A stretch of DNA of 64,000 nt from contig NZ_FRBI01000007.1 in the NCBI RefSeq assembly GCF_900142575.1, positions 240,938 to 304,937 of the forward strand, in the 5' to 3' direction. The position numbers and the translations under genes were made by a program. The notes below the pieces were generated by a model. That model ran no database searches. It was not told the origin of the DNA and saw nothing but the letters and a program-made list of their open reading frames with translations. Positions 35,846 through 43,500 of the stretch are shown here, in pieces; the first letter of the stretch is position 1; the number at the start of each line of letters is the position of its first letter. This DNA comes from Actinacidiphila paucisporea. GTDB lineage: Bacteria > Actinomycetota > Actinomycetes > Streptomycetales > Streptomycetaceae.

Positions 35846-35895
35846 GTACGGGAGAGGGGTCCGCCGGAAGCTTCCGGCGGACCCCTCTCCCGTAC
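35846..35895. terminator. 50-base perfect palindrome, bidirectional terminator
   Basis: Positions 35846-35870 are the exact reverse complement of 35871-35895 (arms begin GTACGGGAGAGGGG and meet at GGAAG/CTTCC). It lies between the convergent GT2 and LCP 4 genes. By folding it is the strongest hairpin in the window. Confidence 0.85.
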
Positions 35896-35908
35896 GCGTG
35901 CGGCCCGG

Positions 35909-37732
35909 TCAGCCCGCCCAGCGGTAGATCGGCTGGATGGGCATGCAGCCCGTGGTGTCCGCGCCGTTGACGACGTCCGCGGTCTTGGGGACGCCACCCG
36001 CCTTGGGCAGCGTCGAGCTGTAGTCGGTGCCCTGCTTCCAGTCAGCGCCGACCGTCAGGGTGATGGCCTGCGCGGTGGTGGACGGCTTCACGTTGCTCAG
36101 CGGGATCTTCAGCGCCTTCGCCACCGAGGCCGCGTCGGCCTTGCCCTGGTCACCGGAGGCGGCCGGATAGACCACGCTGGTGCCGGGGCTGGGGACGGCG
36201 GTCTGGCTCGGCTCGGCCTTGGTGAAGCCCGCGGTCTTCAGAGCCGTCGCGATGGCCGTGGCGCGGTGGCCGACGGCCTGGTTGCCCGCTGTCCCCGCCG
36301 TGCCGTTGACCACGGTGACCGGGATCGTCGCGGGAGCCGCGGCGGGCGGGCCCGTCGTGGTGCTCGGCGTGGGCGACGCGCTCGCCGCCCCCGGGACCTT
36401 CGCCTTGCCGCCCGCGTCCATCGGCACGTCGTTGCGCAGCAGCGACCACACGGTGCTCGCGTCCGCGGACGGTATGTAGTGCGCCTTCGGGTCCTTCGGG
36501 TCCGCGTCGTGCGGCATGGTCAGCATCGTCATCCGGGACGGCGAGATGCTTTTCAGCTCCATGCCGAGGTCGTAGAGCTTCTTCGGGGTACCGATCTCCG
36601 AGGAGAACGCGAAGGCGCCCATCGCGGTGGTGGCGATCTTGTTCAGCCGGGCCGGGCTGGTGAAGAGGTTCTGGCCGCGCAAGGTACGGATCAGCGAGCT
36701 CATGTACATGTGCTGGGCCTTGGCGCGGCCCGAGTCGTCACCGAAGGCGTCGCGGGTGCGCAGCCACTGCAGCGCCTGCTTGTCCTTGATGATGCTCTTG
36801 CCCTTGGGGAGCTTCAGCCCGGACCCGCCGTGGGCGATGTATTTGGTGGGGCGGTCCCAGACGCTGTGCTGGACGCACACTTCCACGCCGCCGAGGACGT
36901 CGGCCATCTTCACCACGCCCGAGAAGTCGATCATCAGCCAGTGGTCGATGTAGACGTTGGTGAGGTTCTGCACGGTCGCGAGCGTGCAGCCGGGGCCGCC
37001 GCGGCCGAGTGAGGCGTTGATGATGCTGTTGTACTTCGGATAGACGTGGTGGGTCTTGGGGTCCTCGCACTCGGGAATGTCCACCCGGGTGTCGCGGGGA
37101 ATGCTGACCACCGACATGTTGCTGCGGTCCGCGGACAGGTGGGCGATCATGATCACGTCCGCCCGTGCGCCCTCGCTGTCCGCGGCGCCGCCGAGTTTCT
37201 GGTCGTCCGCGCTGAGCCGGCTGTCGGAGCCGAGGATCAGGATGTTCATCGCCGTGCTGCCGTTGGCGTTGGCCTTCGGCTTGGCCACGGTCGTCTTGCC
37301 GCTGACCCGCTCGCCCTTGCGGATCTTGCCGGACAGGTACTCGTAGTAGCCGTAGGCCGCCCCCGCCGTGCCCAGCACACCCACCGCGGCCACGATCGCC
37401 ACCCAGCGCAGCACCTTGCGCTTACGGCTGCGCTGCCGCCGCGGGCCGCCCCTGCGGTGCCCGCTGCCCTGGCCGGCGGCATGCCCCCGGCCGCGCCCGC
37501 CGCCGTGCCCCGCGGGGCCGCTGTCGGCGCCGCCCGCGCCAGGTCCGCCGGGTATCGGCTCGGGGCCGTCGCCGCTGCCGTGCGGGCTTCTCGGCCCCGG
37601 CACCTGAGCGCTCCCGTAGTCCGTCCCCTGCGGGGCGTACGCGCGCGCGTCGTCCCGGTAAAGGCCCTCGTCCCAGCCGTATTCGCCATGGTTCGACGCG
37701 GCATCCTGGCCCCCCGTTGCCCCGTCCCGCAT
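35909..37732 (-). CDS. LytR-CpsA-Psr (LCP) ligase 4 with LytR_C domain
   Basis: 607 residues. Long Gly-rich cytoplasmic N-terminus (1-107) with a basic R-S-R-K-R-K-V cluster before the membrane helix (about 108-130). LCP domain about 160-395: G-S-D-S-R-L-S, R-A-D-V-I-M-I, V-S-I-P-R-D-T-R, I-D-H-W-L-M-I-D, W-L-R-T-R-D with S-G-R-A-K-A-Q. The usual R-H of the last motif is R-D here and the R-M-x-R-Q-Q is R-A-K-A-Q, a clear variant. LytR_C at about 460-570 (V-V-N-G-T-A-G-T-A-G). ATG 37732 follows GGGAGGG (37739-37745); the TTG one codon earlier is less likely. Confidence 0.9.
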   Translation of the reverse strand: MRDGATGGQDAASNHGEYGWDEGLYRDDARAYAPQGTDYGSAQVPGPRSPHGSGDGPEPIPGGPGAGGADSGPAGHGGGRGRGHAAGQGSGHRRGGPRRQRSRKRKVLRWVAIVAAVGVLGTAGAAYGYYEYLSGKIRKGERVSGKTTVAKPKANANGSTAMNILILGSDSRLSADDQKLGGAADSEGARADVIMIAHLSADRSNMSVVSIPRDTRVDIPECEDPKTHHVYPKYNSIINASLGRGGPGCTLATVQNLTNVYIDHWLMIDFSGVVKMADVLGGVEVCVQHSVWDRPTKYIAHGGSGLKLPKGKSIIKDKQALQWLRTRDAFGDDSGRAKAQHMYMSSLIRTLRGQNLFTSPARLNKIATTAMGAFAFSSEIGTPKKLYDLGMELKSISPSRMTMLTMPHDADPKDPKAHYIPSADASTVWSLLRNDVPMDAGGKAKVPGAASASPTPSTTTGPPAAAPATIPVTVVNGTAGTAGNQAVGHRATAIATALKTAGFTKAEPSQTAVPSPGTSVVYPAASGDQGKADAASVAKALKIPLSNVKPSTTAQAITLTVGADWKQGTDYSSTLPKAGGVPKTADVVNGADTTGCMPIQPIYRWAG

Positions 37733-37857
37733 CAAGAACCCTCCCCTGCGCCGGCCGTATCTCGGTCGTCCTCCTGTCAGACGGCCTTCGGCCGCACGGA
37801 GTTGCAGTCCAGGGGCCCCGACTTAACACGACGTGGGTAACGGGGAGGTTTCGTGAA

Positions 37858-39561
37858 TCAACTCACACAGGACGAGTTGTCGGCTTCCGTCCGGTCCAGG
37901 CCGTCGGGGGGCGTGTCGGGGTCCGCGACCGGGACGCCGGCCCGCGTGAAGTCGGCGCCGAGGGTGAGCGCCATGGCCCCTGTGCCGGCCGTGCCCGCCG
38001 GGTCCGTGCCCCCGGCGCCGCCGGCCCCCGGCGACGGCCTGAGCGCCGAGCCGGGCAGCCCGAGCATCGCGGCCAGCGCCCGGGCCTGGGCGGCCTGCTC
38101 CGGGGCGTAGACCAGGGTGGTCCGCGCGGCCGGTGCGGGGGCGTTGCCGCCGTTGGCGGGGCTGCCGACGCCCTCGGTGCCGCGCAGCCAGGCCACCGTG
38201 CCGCGCGCCGCCCCGAGGATGCCGCTGCCGTTGTAGACCCGGACCCGGACGTCGGCGGGCGCGGCCTTCGGGCCGCGCAGCAGGGCGTCGCTCCTCGGCC
38301 GCTTCCTGCGCCTGCTGAGCGGGACGTCGTCCTTGATCATGGTGAGCAGCCGCCGCGCCCTGGCCTGGTCGACCACGACCGTGGCGTGGACCTTCTCGGC
38401 GGGGTTGTCGACCACCGGCAGGGTGGTGAAGGTGATGTGCCTGGCGTCGACCTTGCTAAGGCCCTTGGCCAGGCTGGTCAGCTTCGAGACGCTGCCGATC
38501 GCGCTGTCCACCGTGAGGGCCCGGGTCGCCACGTTCGCCAGCGTGAAGAGCTTCCCGGGGTTGGTCAGGGTCCCGCTGGACTTGATCTTGCGGATCATCG
38601 CGCCGAGGAACAGCTGCTGCAGCTTGATCCTGTCCAGGTCGCTCTGGTTGCGCAGCGCGTGCCGGGTCCTGACGAACTGCAGCGCCTGCTCGCCCTCGAT
38701 CCGGTGCGGCCCGGCGCTCAGGTCGAGATGCGACTTGGGATCGACCAGCGGCCTGGCCAGGCACACGTCGACCCCTCCGACGGCCGTCGACAGTGCCTTG
38801 ACCGCCTCGAAGTCCACCATCATGAAGTGGTCCACCGGGATCCCGGTCAGCGCGGTCACCGCCCGCATCGTGCAGCCCGGGTCGCGCCCGCCGACGCCCA
38901 GGCTCTCGTTGAACTTGGGAGTGGTCGGCCCGGCGGGAATGCCGGGGATCACCGTCGTGGTGCCGTCCTTGTGCCGGGTCGGGCAGGCCGGGATGCTCGT
39001 GACGATGTCCCGCGGGATGCTCATCGCGGTGGCATTGCCGCGGTCGGCCGACACGTGGAAGAGGATGGTGGTGTCGGCGTGCCCGAGGTTGTCCGGGTCG
39101 CCGTAGGCGCCGCCCGTGCCCTGGCGGCTGTCGGTGCCGATGACCAGCAGGTTGAGCGGGCCGTCGCCGAGGACGTCCTTGCTGCCCGCGTCGCCGACGT
39201 CCACGGTGGTGAGATTGCCGTTGAAGTGCTCGTAGACCAGGTAGCCGCCAACCCCGACGGCGACCAGGACCAGGCCCAGCGAGCCCGCCGTCCACAGCAG
39301 CGCCTTCCTGCGCCGGGACGGGCCCCTGCCGGGCGGGCGCCCCTTCCTGCGCCCCGCGGGACCATCGGCGCCGGGTGTGCGGCGGGTCCTGGGCGCCGGC
39401 ACGGTCGCGGGGGCGGTGGGCGCGCGGCCGGCCTGCCGCGGCAGGCCGGCCTTCCGCGCCGGGTCCTGCTCCGGTCGCTGCCGCCGTCGGTAGGCGCCGG
39501 TCGCCGGGTCGATGACCCACTGGTCCGCCGGATCGATGTCGTCTCGGCCTTGCGTGTCCAC
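37858..39561 (-). CDS. LytR-CpsA-Psr (LCP) ligase 5 with LytR_C domain and DPADQWV motif
   Basis: 567 residues from GTG 39561, with GAGGGACC just upstream. The cytoplasmic N-terminus carries D-P-A-D-Q-W-V at residues 10-16 and D-P-A-T-G-A-Y at 18-24, then a basic/Pro-rich region and a membrane helix (about 87-109). LCP domain (about 125-350) is complete: G-T-D-S-R, A-D-T-T-I-L-F, M-S-I-P-R-D, F-N-E-S-L, F-V-R-T-R-H, D-L-D-R-I-K-L-Q-Q. LytR_C at about 425-540 (V-Y-N-G-S-G-I-L-G). It is the closest relative of the next gene, LCP 6, sharing the N-terminal motif at the same positions and the C-terminal domain. The pair looks like an old tandem duplication. Confidence 0.92.
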   Translation of the reverse strand: MDTQGRDDIDPADQWVIDPATGAYRRRQRPEQDPARKAGLPRQAGRAPTAPATVPAPRTRRTPGADGPAGRRKGRPPGRGPSRRRKALLWTAGSLGLVLVAVGVGGYLVYEHFNGNLTTVDVGDAGSKDVLGDGPLNLLVIGTDSRQGTGGAYGDPDNLGHADTTILFHVSADRGNATAMSIPRDIVTSIPACPTRHKDGTTTVIPGIPAGPTTPKFNESLGVGGRDPGCTMRAVTALTGIPVDHFMMVDFEAVKALSTAVGGVDVCLARPLVDPKSHLDLSAGPHRIEGEQALQFVRTRHALRNQSDLDRIKLQQLFLGAMIRKIKSSGTLTNPGKLFTLANVATRALTVDSAIGSVSKLTSLAKGLSKVDARHITFTTLPVVDNPAEKVHATVVVDQARARRLLTMIKDDVPLSRRRKRPRSDALLRGPKAAPADVRVRVYNGSGILGAARGTVAWLRGTEGVGSPANGGNAPAPAARTTLVYAPEQAAQARALAAMLGLPGSALRPSPGAGGAGGTDPAGTAGTGAMALTLGADFTRAGVPVADPDTPPDGLDRTEADNSSCVS

Positions 39562-39772
39562 GGTCCCTCGGGCCCTCCGTCTGGTAACCGCCGGATCGCT
39601 TACAGTAGTCGCCCGAAGTGGCGCCGGAGGATGATCCCGGGAGGTCCGATCCACTGACAAGCGGACAAATGACCGCAACTCCGCCCGGAATTGGCGTGGT
39701 CTTTCAGCAGCTTTTCACCGTTCTTTGCTGCGGATGTCCGTCTTCGCACGTATGTGCGCCTGCATTGCGGGG

Positions 39773-41143
39773 TCAGCAGTGGACGGCGGACGCGGGTGTC
39801 AGCGCCACGCCCTTGGGCGGCGCGGTGGGCGGCCCGACCGGGACGCCGGGCGCCGTGAAGTCCGCGCCCAAGGTGAGCGTCATGTTCGCCCGGGGCGCCG
39901 CGTCCTTCGTGCCGGGGACCAGCGCGGACGCGGGCAGGCCCATCATCGCGGCGAGAGAGCGGGCCTGGTCGGCCTGATTGGGTGCATATTGCAGAGTCGT
40001 CCTCGGCGCTCTGCCATGGGCGTCGCCGCCGTTGGTCGACCGGTTGACACCCTGGCTGTTCTGCAGCCAGGTCAGCACGTCCTGCGAGGCGCCGAAGACC
40101 CCCGTGCCGTTGTAGACCTCCACCCGGGTGTTGTGCGGTGTCGCCTTCGGGCCGACCAGTTTCGGGTCGGCCGCGGCAGGGTGGTCGGGCGACAGGTTCA
40201 CATCGTGCGCCAGCAGGGCGTAGAGCTGCGAGGCCTTCGCCCGGTCGGCCACCGGCACCGTCGCGAAGGTCAGGTGCTCGGGATCGGCTGCGCCCATCGC
40301 GCCGGCCAGCGCCCCCAGCGCCTTCACGCTGCCCAGCGGGGCGTCGGTGGTGAGCGCGGCAGGCGCGGTACGGGCCAGCGCGGTCAGATTCCGCGGGTCG
40401 GCCAGCGTGCGGTCGACACACAGGTCAGCCGCTGCGATCCCGGTCGAGGCGGCCCGCGCCGCCGCGTAGTCGACCAGCACGACGTGGTCCACGGGCAGCC
40501 CGGTCGCCTGTTCGGCCACCCGCAGGGCGCAGCCCGGGCCGCGCCCGGCCAGCGCGGCGGAGAACGGCTGCTGCTTCGCGCCCTTCACCGTGCCGCCCCC
40601 GACCCGGCAGTCCGGGATGTCCGTCACCAATGCCGGCGGAATGCCCAGCGCCGTGGCATTGCCGCGGTCCGCGGCAAGGTGCAGCAGCACGGCGGTGTCC
40701 GCCGGCTTGCGGCTGAGCACCAGGACGTTCATCGCACCGGTGTGGACGGGGTCCTTGCTGCCGGCGGCGCCGATGTCCACGGTGTGGATGCTCGGCCCAT
40801 CGCCCCGCCCCAGCGCGGCGATCCCCGCGATCACGCCGGCGACCAGCACGGCGCAGGCCGCGCCCACCGCCCACACCAGGGCCGGCGGCCTGCGCGACCT
40901 GGCCTTGCGGCGGCGCGAGCCTGCCGCGGGAGCGGCCCGCCGCCCGCCACGACCCGCGCGGCCGGCCGGAGCGCGTACGGCGGCGGACCGGGCGCGTCGT
41001 GGTGGCACGGGCTCGGCCGGCGCGGGTGCGGGGGCGGACACCGGTTCCGACGGCGCGTCAAGACGCAGCTCGTACAGGCCGGTCACCGGGTCGAGCACCC
41101 ACTGGTCAGCCGGGTCGACGTACCCGGACTCCTCCGCGTCCAC
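39773..41143 (-). CDS. Degenerate LCP-family protein 6, catalytic motifs lost, LytR_C retained
   Basis: 456 residues from GTG 41143. Same plan as LCP 5: D-P-A-D-Q-W-V at residues 10-16, membrane helix (about 88-110), then T-V-D-I-G-A-A-G-S-K-D. The LCP domain is eroded. The G-x-D-S-R block is replaced by L-S-R-K-P-A-D-T, S-I-P-R-D by G-I-P-P-A-L, and a stretch of some 65 residues holding the F-V-R-x-R-H and D-R-x-x-x-Q-Q motifs is absent. The reading frame is long, unbroken and Streptomyces-like in codon use, and the LytR_C domain (about 330-440, V-Y-N-G-T-G-V-F-G) is well kept. I infer a non-catalytic family member, perhaps a partner of LCP 5 or 7. Confidence 0.82.
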   Translation of the reverse strand: MDAEESGYVDPADQWVLDPVTGLYELRLDAPSEPVSAPAPAPAEPVPPRRARSAAVRAPAGRAGRGGRRAAPAAGSRRRKARSRRPPALVWAVGAACAVLVAGVIAGIAALGRGDGPSIHTVDIGAAGSKDPVHTGAMNVLVLSRKPADTAVLLHLAADRGNATALGIPPALVTDIPDCRVGGGTVKGAKQQPFSAALAGRGPGCALRVAEQATGLPVDHVVLVDYAAARAASTGIAAADLCVDRTLADPRNLTALARTAPAALTTDAPLGSVKALGALAGAMGAADPEHLTFATVPVADRAKASQLYALLAHDVNLSPDHPAAADPKLVGPKATPHNTRVEVYNGTGVFGASQDVLTWLQNSQGVNRSTNGGDAHGRAPRTTLQYAPNQADQARSLAAMMGLPASALVPGTKDAAPRANMTLTLGADFTAPGVPVGPPTAPPKGVALTPASAVHC

Positions 41144-41194
41144 GGTCGATCGGGTCCCTCCGTCCACGGGCGGCCGACCGCTCACTCTAGTTCA

Positions 41195-42397
41195 TCAGGC
41201 TTTGCCGCAGATGTCGGCATCAGCGGTCGTACCGCGGTAAACGGGCGCCGTGGTGCCCGGCGTACCGCTCGCGGTGGGCGTGCCGCCCGGGGCCGCGGTG
41301 CCGGTCGAGCCCGGCTTCCCGCTGTCGGCCTTCCCGTCCGGCGTCACCGTGACCTGCACGTCGTCACGCAGCGCCGCGAAGAGCCGGTCAGCGGCGGGCT
41401 GCACCAACTGGTCGCGGTTGCGGTCCAGCGTGTACTGCTCGCGCGGCACCGTCAGGAAGCGCAGCTGCCCCGCGGGTATCCGCTGGATGTCACGCGCCAG
41501 GCCGTACAGCTCGCTGAGCGAGTCCAGGCCCGGATCCGCGGTCAGCGACGACGTCGCCGCCGACAGCACCGGGTAGACCTTCGTGGGGTTGAGCAGCACG
41601 CCGTTGCTGCTGACCTTGGAGAACAGCGACCCGAGGAAGCCCTGCTGACGGTCCATCCGCTCCGTGTCGCTGCCGTCCCCGAAACCGTGCCTGGCCCGCA
41701 CATAGCCGAGCGCCTGCTCGCCGTTCAGCGTCTGCCGGCCCGCGGGCAGGTCGAGGTGCGCCTTCGTGTCGTGCACCGGCTCCGCCAGGCACACGTCGAC
41801 GCCGTTGATCGCGTTCACGATCTTCTTGAACCCCGAGAAGTCCACGATCAGGTGATGGTCGATACGGATGCCGGTCATGTCCTCGACCGTACGGATCGTG
41901 CACGCGGCGCCGCCGAACTCGAAGGCCCAGTTGAACTGCTCCAGCCTCGCCTCGGTCTTGCCCCCGCCCGGCTTGTCGCAGCTCGGCACATGGGCCATCA
42001 GGTCGCGCGGAATGCTCATCGCCGTCGCACTGTGCCGGTCCGCCGCCAGGTGCAGCAGGATCGCGGTGTCAGAGCGCTGTGTGCCGCTGTCCTCGCCGTA
42101 CTTCTCGTTGCCGTCACCGCGGTTGTCGGAGCCCAGCAGCAGGATGTTCTCCGCCGACGTCGGCCCCTGCGTGGGCCGCTCCGAGGCGTGCACCTTCAAC
42201 TGGACCTCGGTCGCGGTGTCCGTGGTGATGTTCCCGTCCAGCCGCTGGTACAGGTACCAGACGCCTCCGGCGAGGGCCAGCACGACCAGGGCGGTGACAG
42301 CCGCCAGCACCTTGAGCCACCGGTAATTCCGACGCGGCGGCGCCGGATCCGAAACGTCCTCCGCCGGAGGCTCTGCTGACGTCACGTCTCCGCCCAT
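41195..42397 (-). CDS. LytR-CpsA-Psr (LCP) ligase 7
   Basis: 400 residues. Short cytoplasmic N-terminus, membrane helix at about 28-49 preceded by R-R-N-Y-R-W-L-K, LCP domain at about 80-300: G-S-D-N-R, R-S-D-T-A-I-L-L, M-S-I-P-R-D, I-D-H-H-L-I-V-D, Y-V-R-A-R-H and D-T-E-R-M-D-R-Q-Q. All catalytic positions are filled. The C-terminal 50 residues are a Gly/Thr/Pro tail ending C-G-K-A in place of LytR_C. It is the first gene of the minus-strand LCP 7-6-5-4 series, separated from LCP 6 by 51 bases, so these two are probably cotranscribed. Confidence 0.92.
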   Translation of the reverse strand: MGGDVTSAEPPAEDVSDPAPPRRNYRWLKVLAAVTALVVLALAGGVWYLYQRLDGNITTDTATEVQLKVHASERPTQGPTSAENILLLGSDNRGDGNEKYGEDSGTQRSDTAILLHLAADRHSATAMSIPRDLMAHVPSCDKPGGGKTEARLEQFNWAFEFGGAACTIRTVEDMTGIRIDHHLIVDFSGFKKIVNAINGVDVCLAEPVHDTKAHLDLPAGRQTLNGEQALGYVRARHGFGDGSDTERMDRQQGFLGSLFSKVSSNGVLLNPTKVYPVLSAATSSLTADPGLDSLSELYGLARDIQRIPAGQLRFLTVPREQYTLDRNRDQLVQPAADRLFAALRDDVQVTVTPDGKADSGKPGSTGTAAPGGTPTASGTPGTTAPVYRGTTADADICGKA

Positions 42398-42544
42398 CCC
42401 TCATCCATGCGCCCCCCCGGACTCGTGCGCCGGTACGCCACTCGTTCAGACACTCGAATCCCCGCCTTGGTTGCCTCCCCCTGCGAGCTGCTCCTCAGGG
42501 GCCCCAACCCCCTGCCTCTCCAGCCCCAGAGACCCCCTGAGCAC

Positions 42545-42586
42545 CCCTGGGGACGCGAGGAACCGCGCGCCCAGCCCCGACGGCGG
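42545..42586 (+). repeat. Streptomycete GCGAGGAAC intergenic repeat, copy A
   Basis: Core GGGGACGCGAGGAACCGCGC followed by C-CAGCCCCGACGG. It matches the short family found in great numbers after streptomycete genes (typical core GGGGCGCGGGGAACTGCGCG), as recalled from many genomes. Confidence 0.6.
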
Positions 42587-42615
42587 GAAAGAGACAACGC
42601 CCCGGCAAGGGGCAC

Positions 42616-42656
42616 CCCCTCAGGGGCGCGAGGAACTGCGCGACAAGCCACAGCGG
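42616..42656 (+). repeat. Streptomycete GCGAGGAAC intergenic repeat, copy B
   Basis: CCCCTCAGGGGCGCGAGGAA, then CTGCGCGACAAGCCACAGCGG. Same family as copy A, 71 bases away and in the same orientation. The CCCCT/AGGGG start makes a small hairpin. Confidence 0.65.
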
Positions 42657-42697
42657 ACCGTGCGCGTGAAACGGGGGCCGCCCGGAAGGGGCGCGGG

Positions 42698-43453
42698 TCA
42701 GAGGGTCAGCGTGACCCGCTCAGTCGCCTCGCGCGCCGCGAGTTGTTCGGGCCCCAAAGCGGCAGCGTTACGGCACAGGACGACCGACCCGCCGACGGCG
42801 AGCGGCGCGAGAAGCCCGGCCGCCAGCCCGGCCCACGTGTCGTAGGGCAGCCGGGACAGCACCCGCGCCCCCGGCGCCAGCCGGTGCGCCTCGGCGGCGG
42901 CGACGGCCCGCTCCACGACCTCCCCGCCGGTCAGAGCGCCCTCGCCGGCGAGCCGCATCGCCGGCGAGCCCGCACCGATGGGCGCGTACGGCACGAAGCG
43001 GTCGCCCTGCCCGGGCACCTCGCCGGCGTAGTCGACGAAGCCGACGGGCGCCTGGGGGAAGCGGCCGCCCAGCGGGCGCAGCGCCAGCGCCACGCGCTCG
43101 CCGCCGCAGGCCCGTGCCTGTTCGAGCGTGTCGGGTCCGCTGACGACGAGGTCGGCGCCGGCGGGGTCGCCGCCCGGTTCGACGACCACGCCCGTGGAGA
43201 AGCAGGCCAGCAGCCACACCGCCGTCTGCCAGTGCGCGGGCAGCAGCAGCGCGAGCCGGTCACCGGGCTGTGCCCCCAGCTCGTCCTGGAGCAGGTTGGC
43301 GGTCTTGGCGACCCAGTTCGCGGTGGTGGCCACCGACAGTTCGACCCGCTCGCCCGTGGCGTCGTCGTAGAAGGTGATCAGCGGCCGCCCGGGGTCGGCG
43401 CGCAGGGCGGCGGCGAGCAGGCCGGCGGGGGTGTCCTGGGCGGGTGACGTCAC
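42698..43453 (-). CDS. TIGR03089-family protein (truncated ANL-like)
   Basis: 251 residues. Resembles the N-terminal half of AMP-dependent acyl-CoA synthetases (I-T-F-Y-D-D-A-T-G-E-R-V-E-L-S, P-G-D-R-L-A-L-L-L-P-A-H-W-Q-T) but ends before the adenylation motifs: there is no S-G-T-T-G-x-P-K-G loop or C-terminal domain. This matches the actinobacterial TIGR03089 family, whose role is unknown. It is the normal length for the family, so not a broken gene. Divergent from the DNA glycosylase gene; downstream lies the repeat region. Confidence 0.85.
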   Translation of the reverse strand: MTSPAQDTPAGLLAAALRADPGRPLITFYDDATGERVELSVATTANWVAKTANLLQDELGAQPGDRLALLLPAHWQTAVWLLACFSTGVVVEPGGDPAGADLVVSGPDTLEQARACGGERVALALRPLGGRFPQAPVGFVDYAGEVPGQGDRFVPYAPIGAGSPAMRLAGEGALTGGEVVERAVAAAEAHRLAPGARVLSRLPYDTWAGLAAGLLAPLAVGGSVVLCRNAAALGPEQLAAREATERVTLTL

Positions 43454-43500
43454 GCCGGCCAGGCTACCGGCCGTGCCGCGGTGCCGCGGCGGCTACCCTC

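Larger units (their letters stand above)
42398..42697. other. Intergenic region with interspersed streptomycete repeats
   Basis: 300 bases between LCP 7 (start) and the TIGR03089 gene (end), both on the minus strand. No coding frame. Two copies of a common streptomycete intergenic element are present (42545-42586 and 42616-42656). The left part (42398-42480), upstream of LCP 7, should contain its promoter; none stands out. Confidence 0.55.

Noticed and set aside
39562..39772. Hidden small gene between LCP 6 and LCP 5
   Set aside because: The 211 bases show lower GC and a few short frames, but none has a ribosome-binding site or coding bias; it is probably the control region of LCP 6's neighbour.
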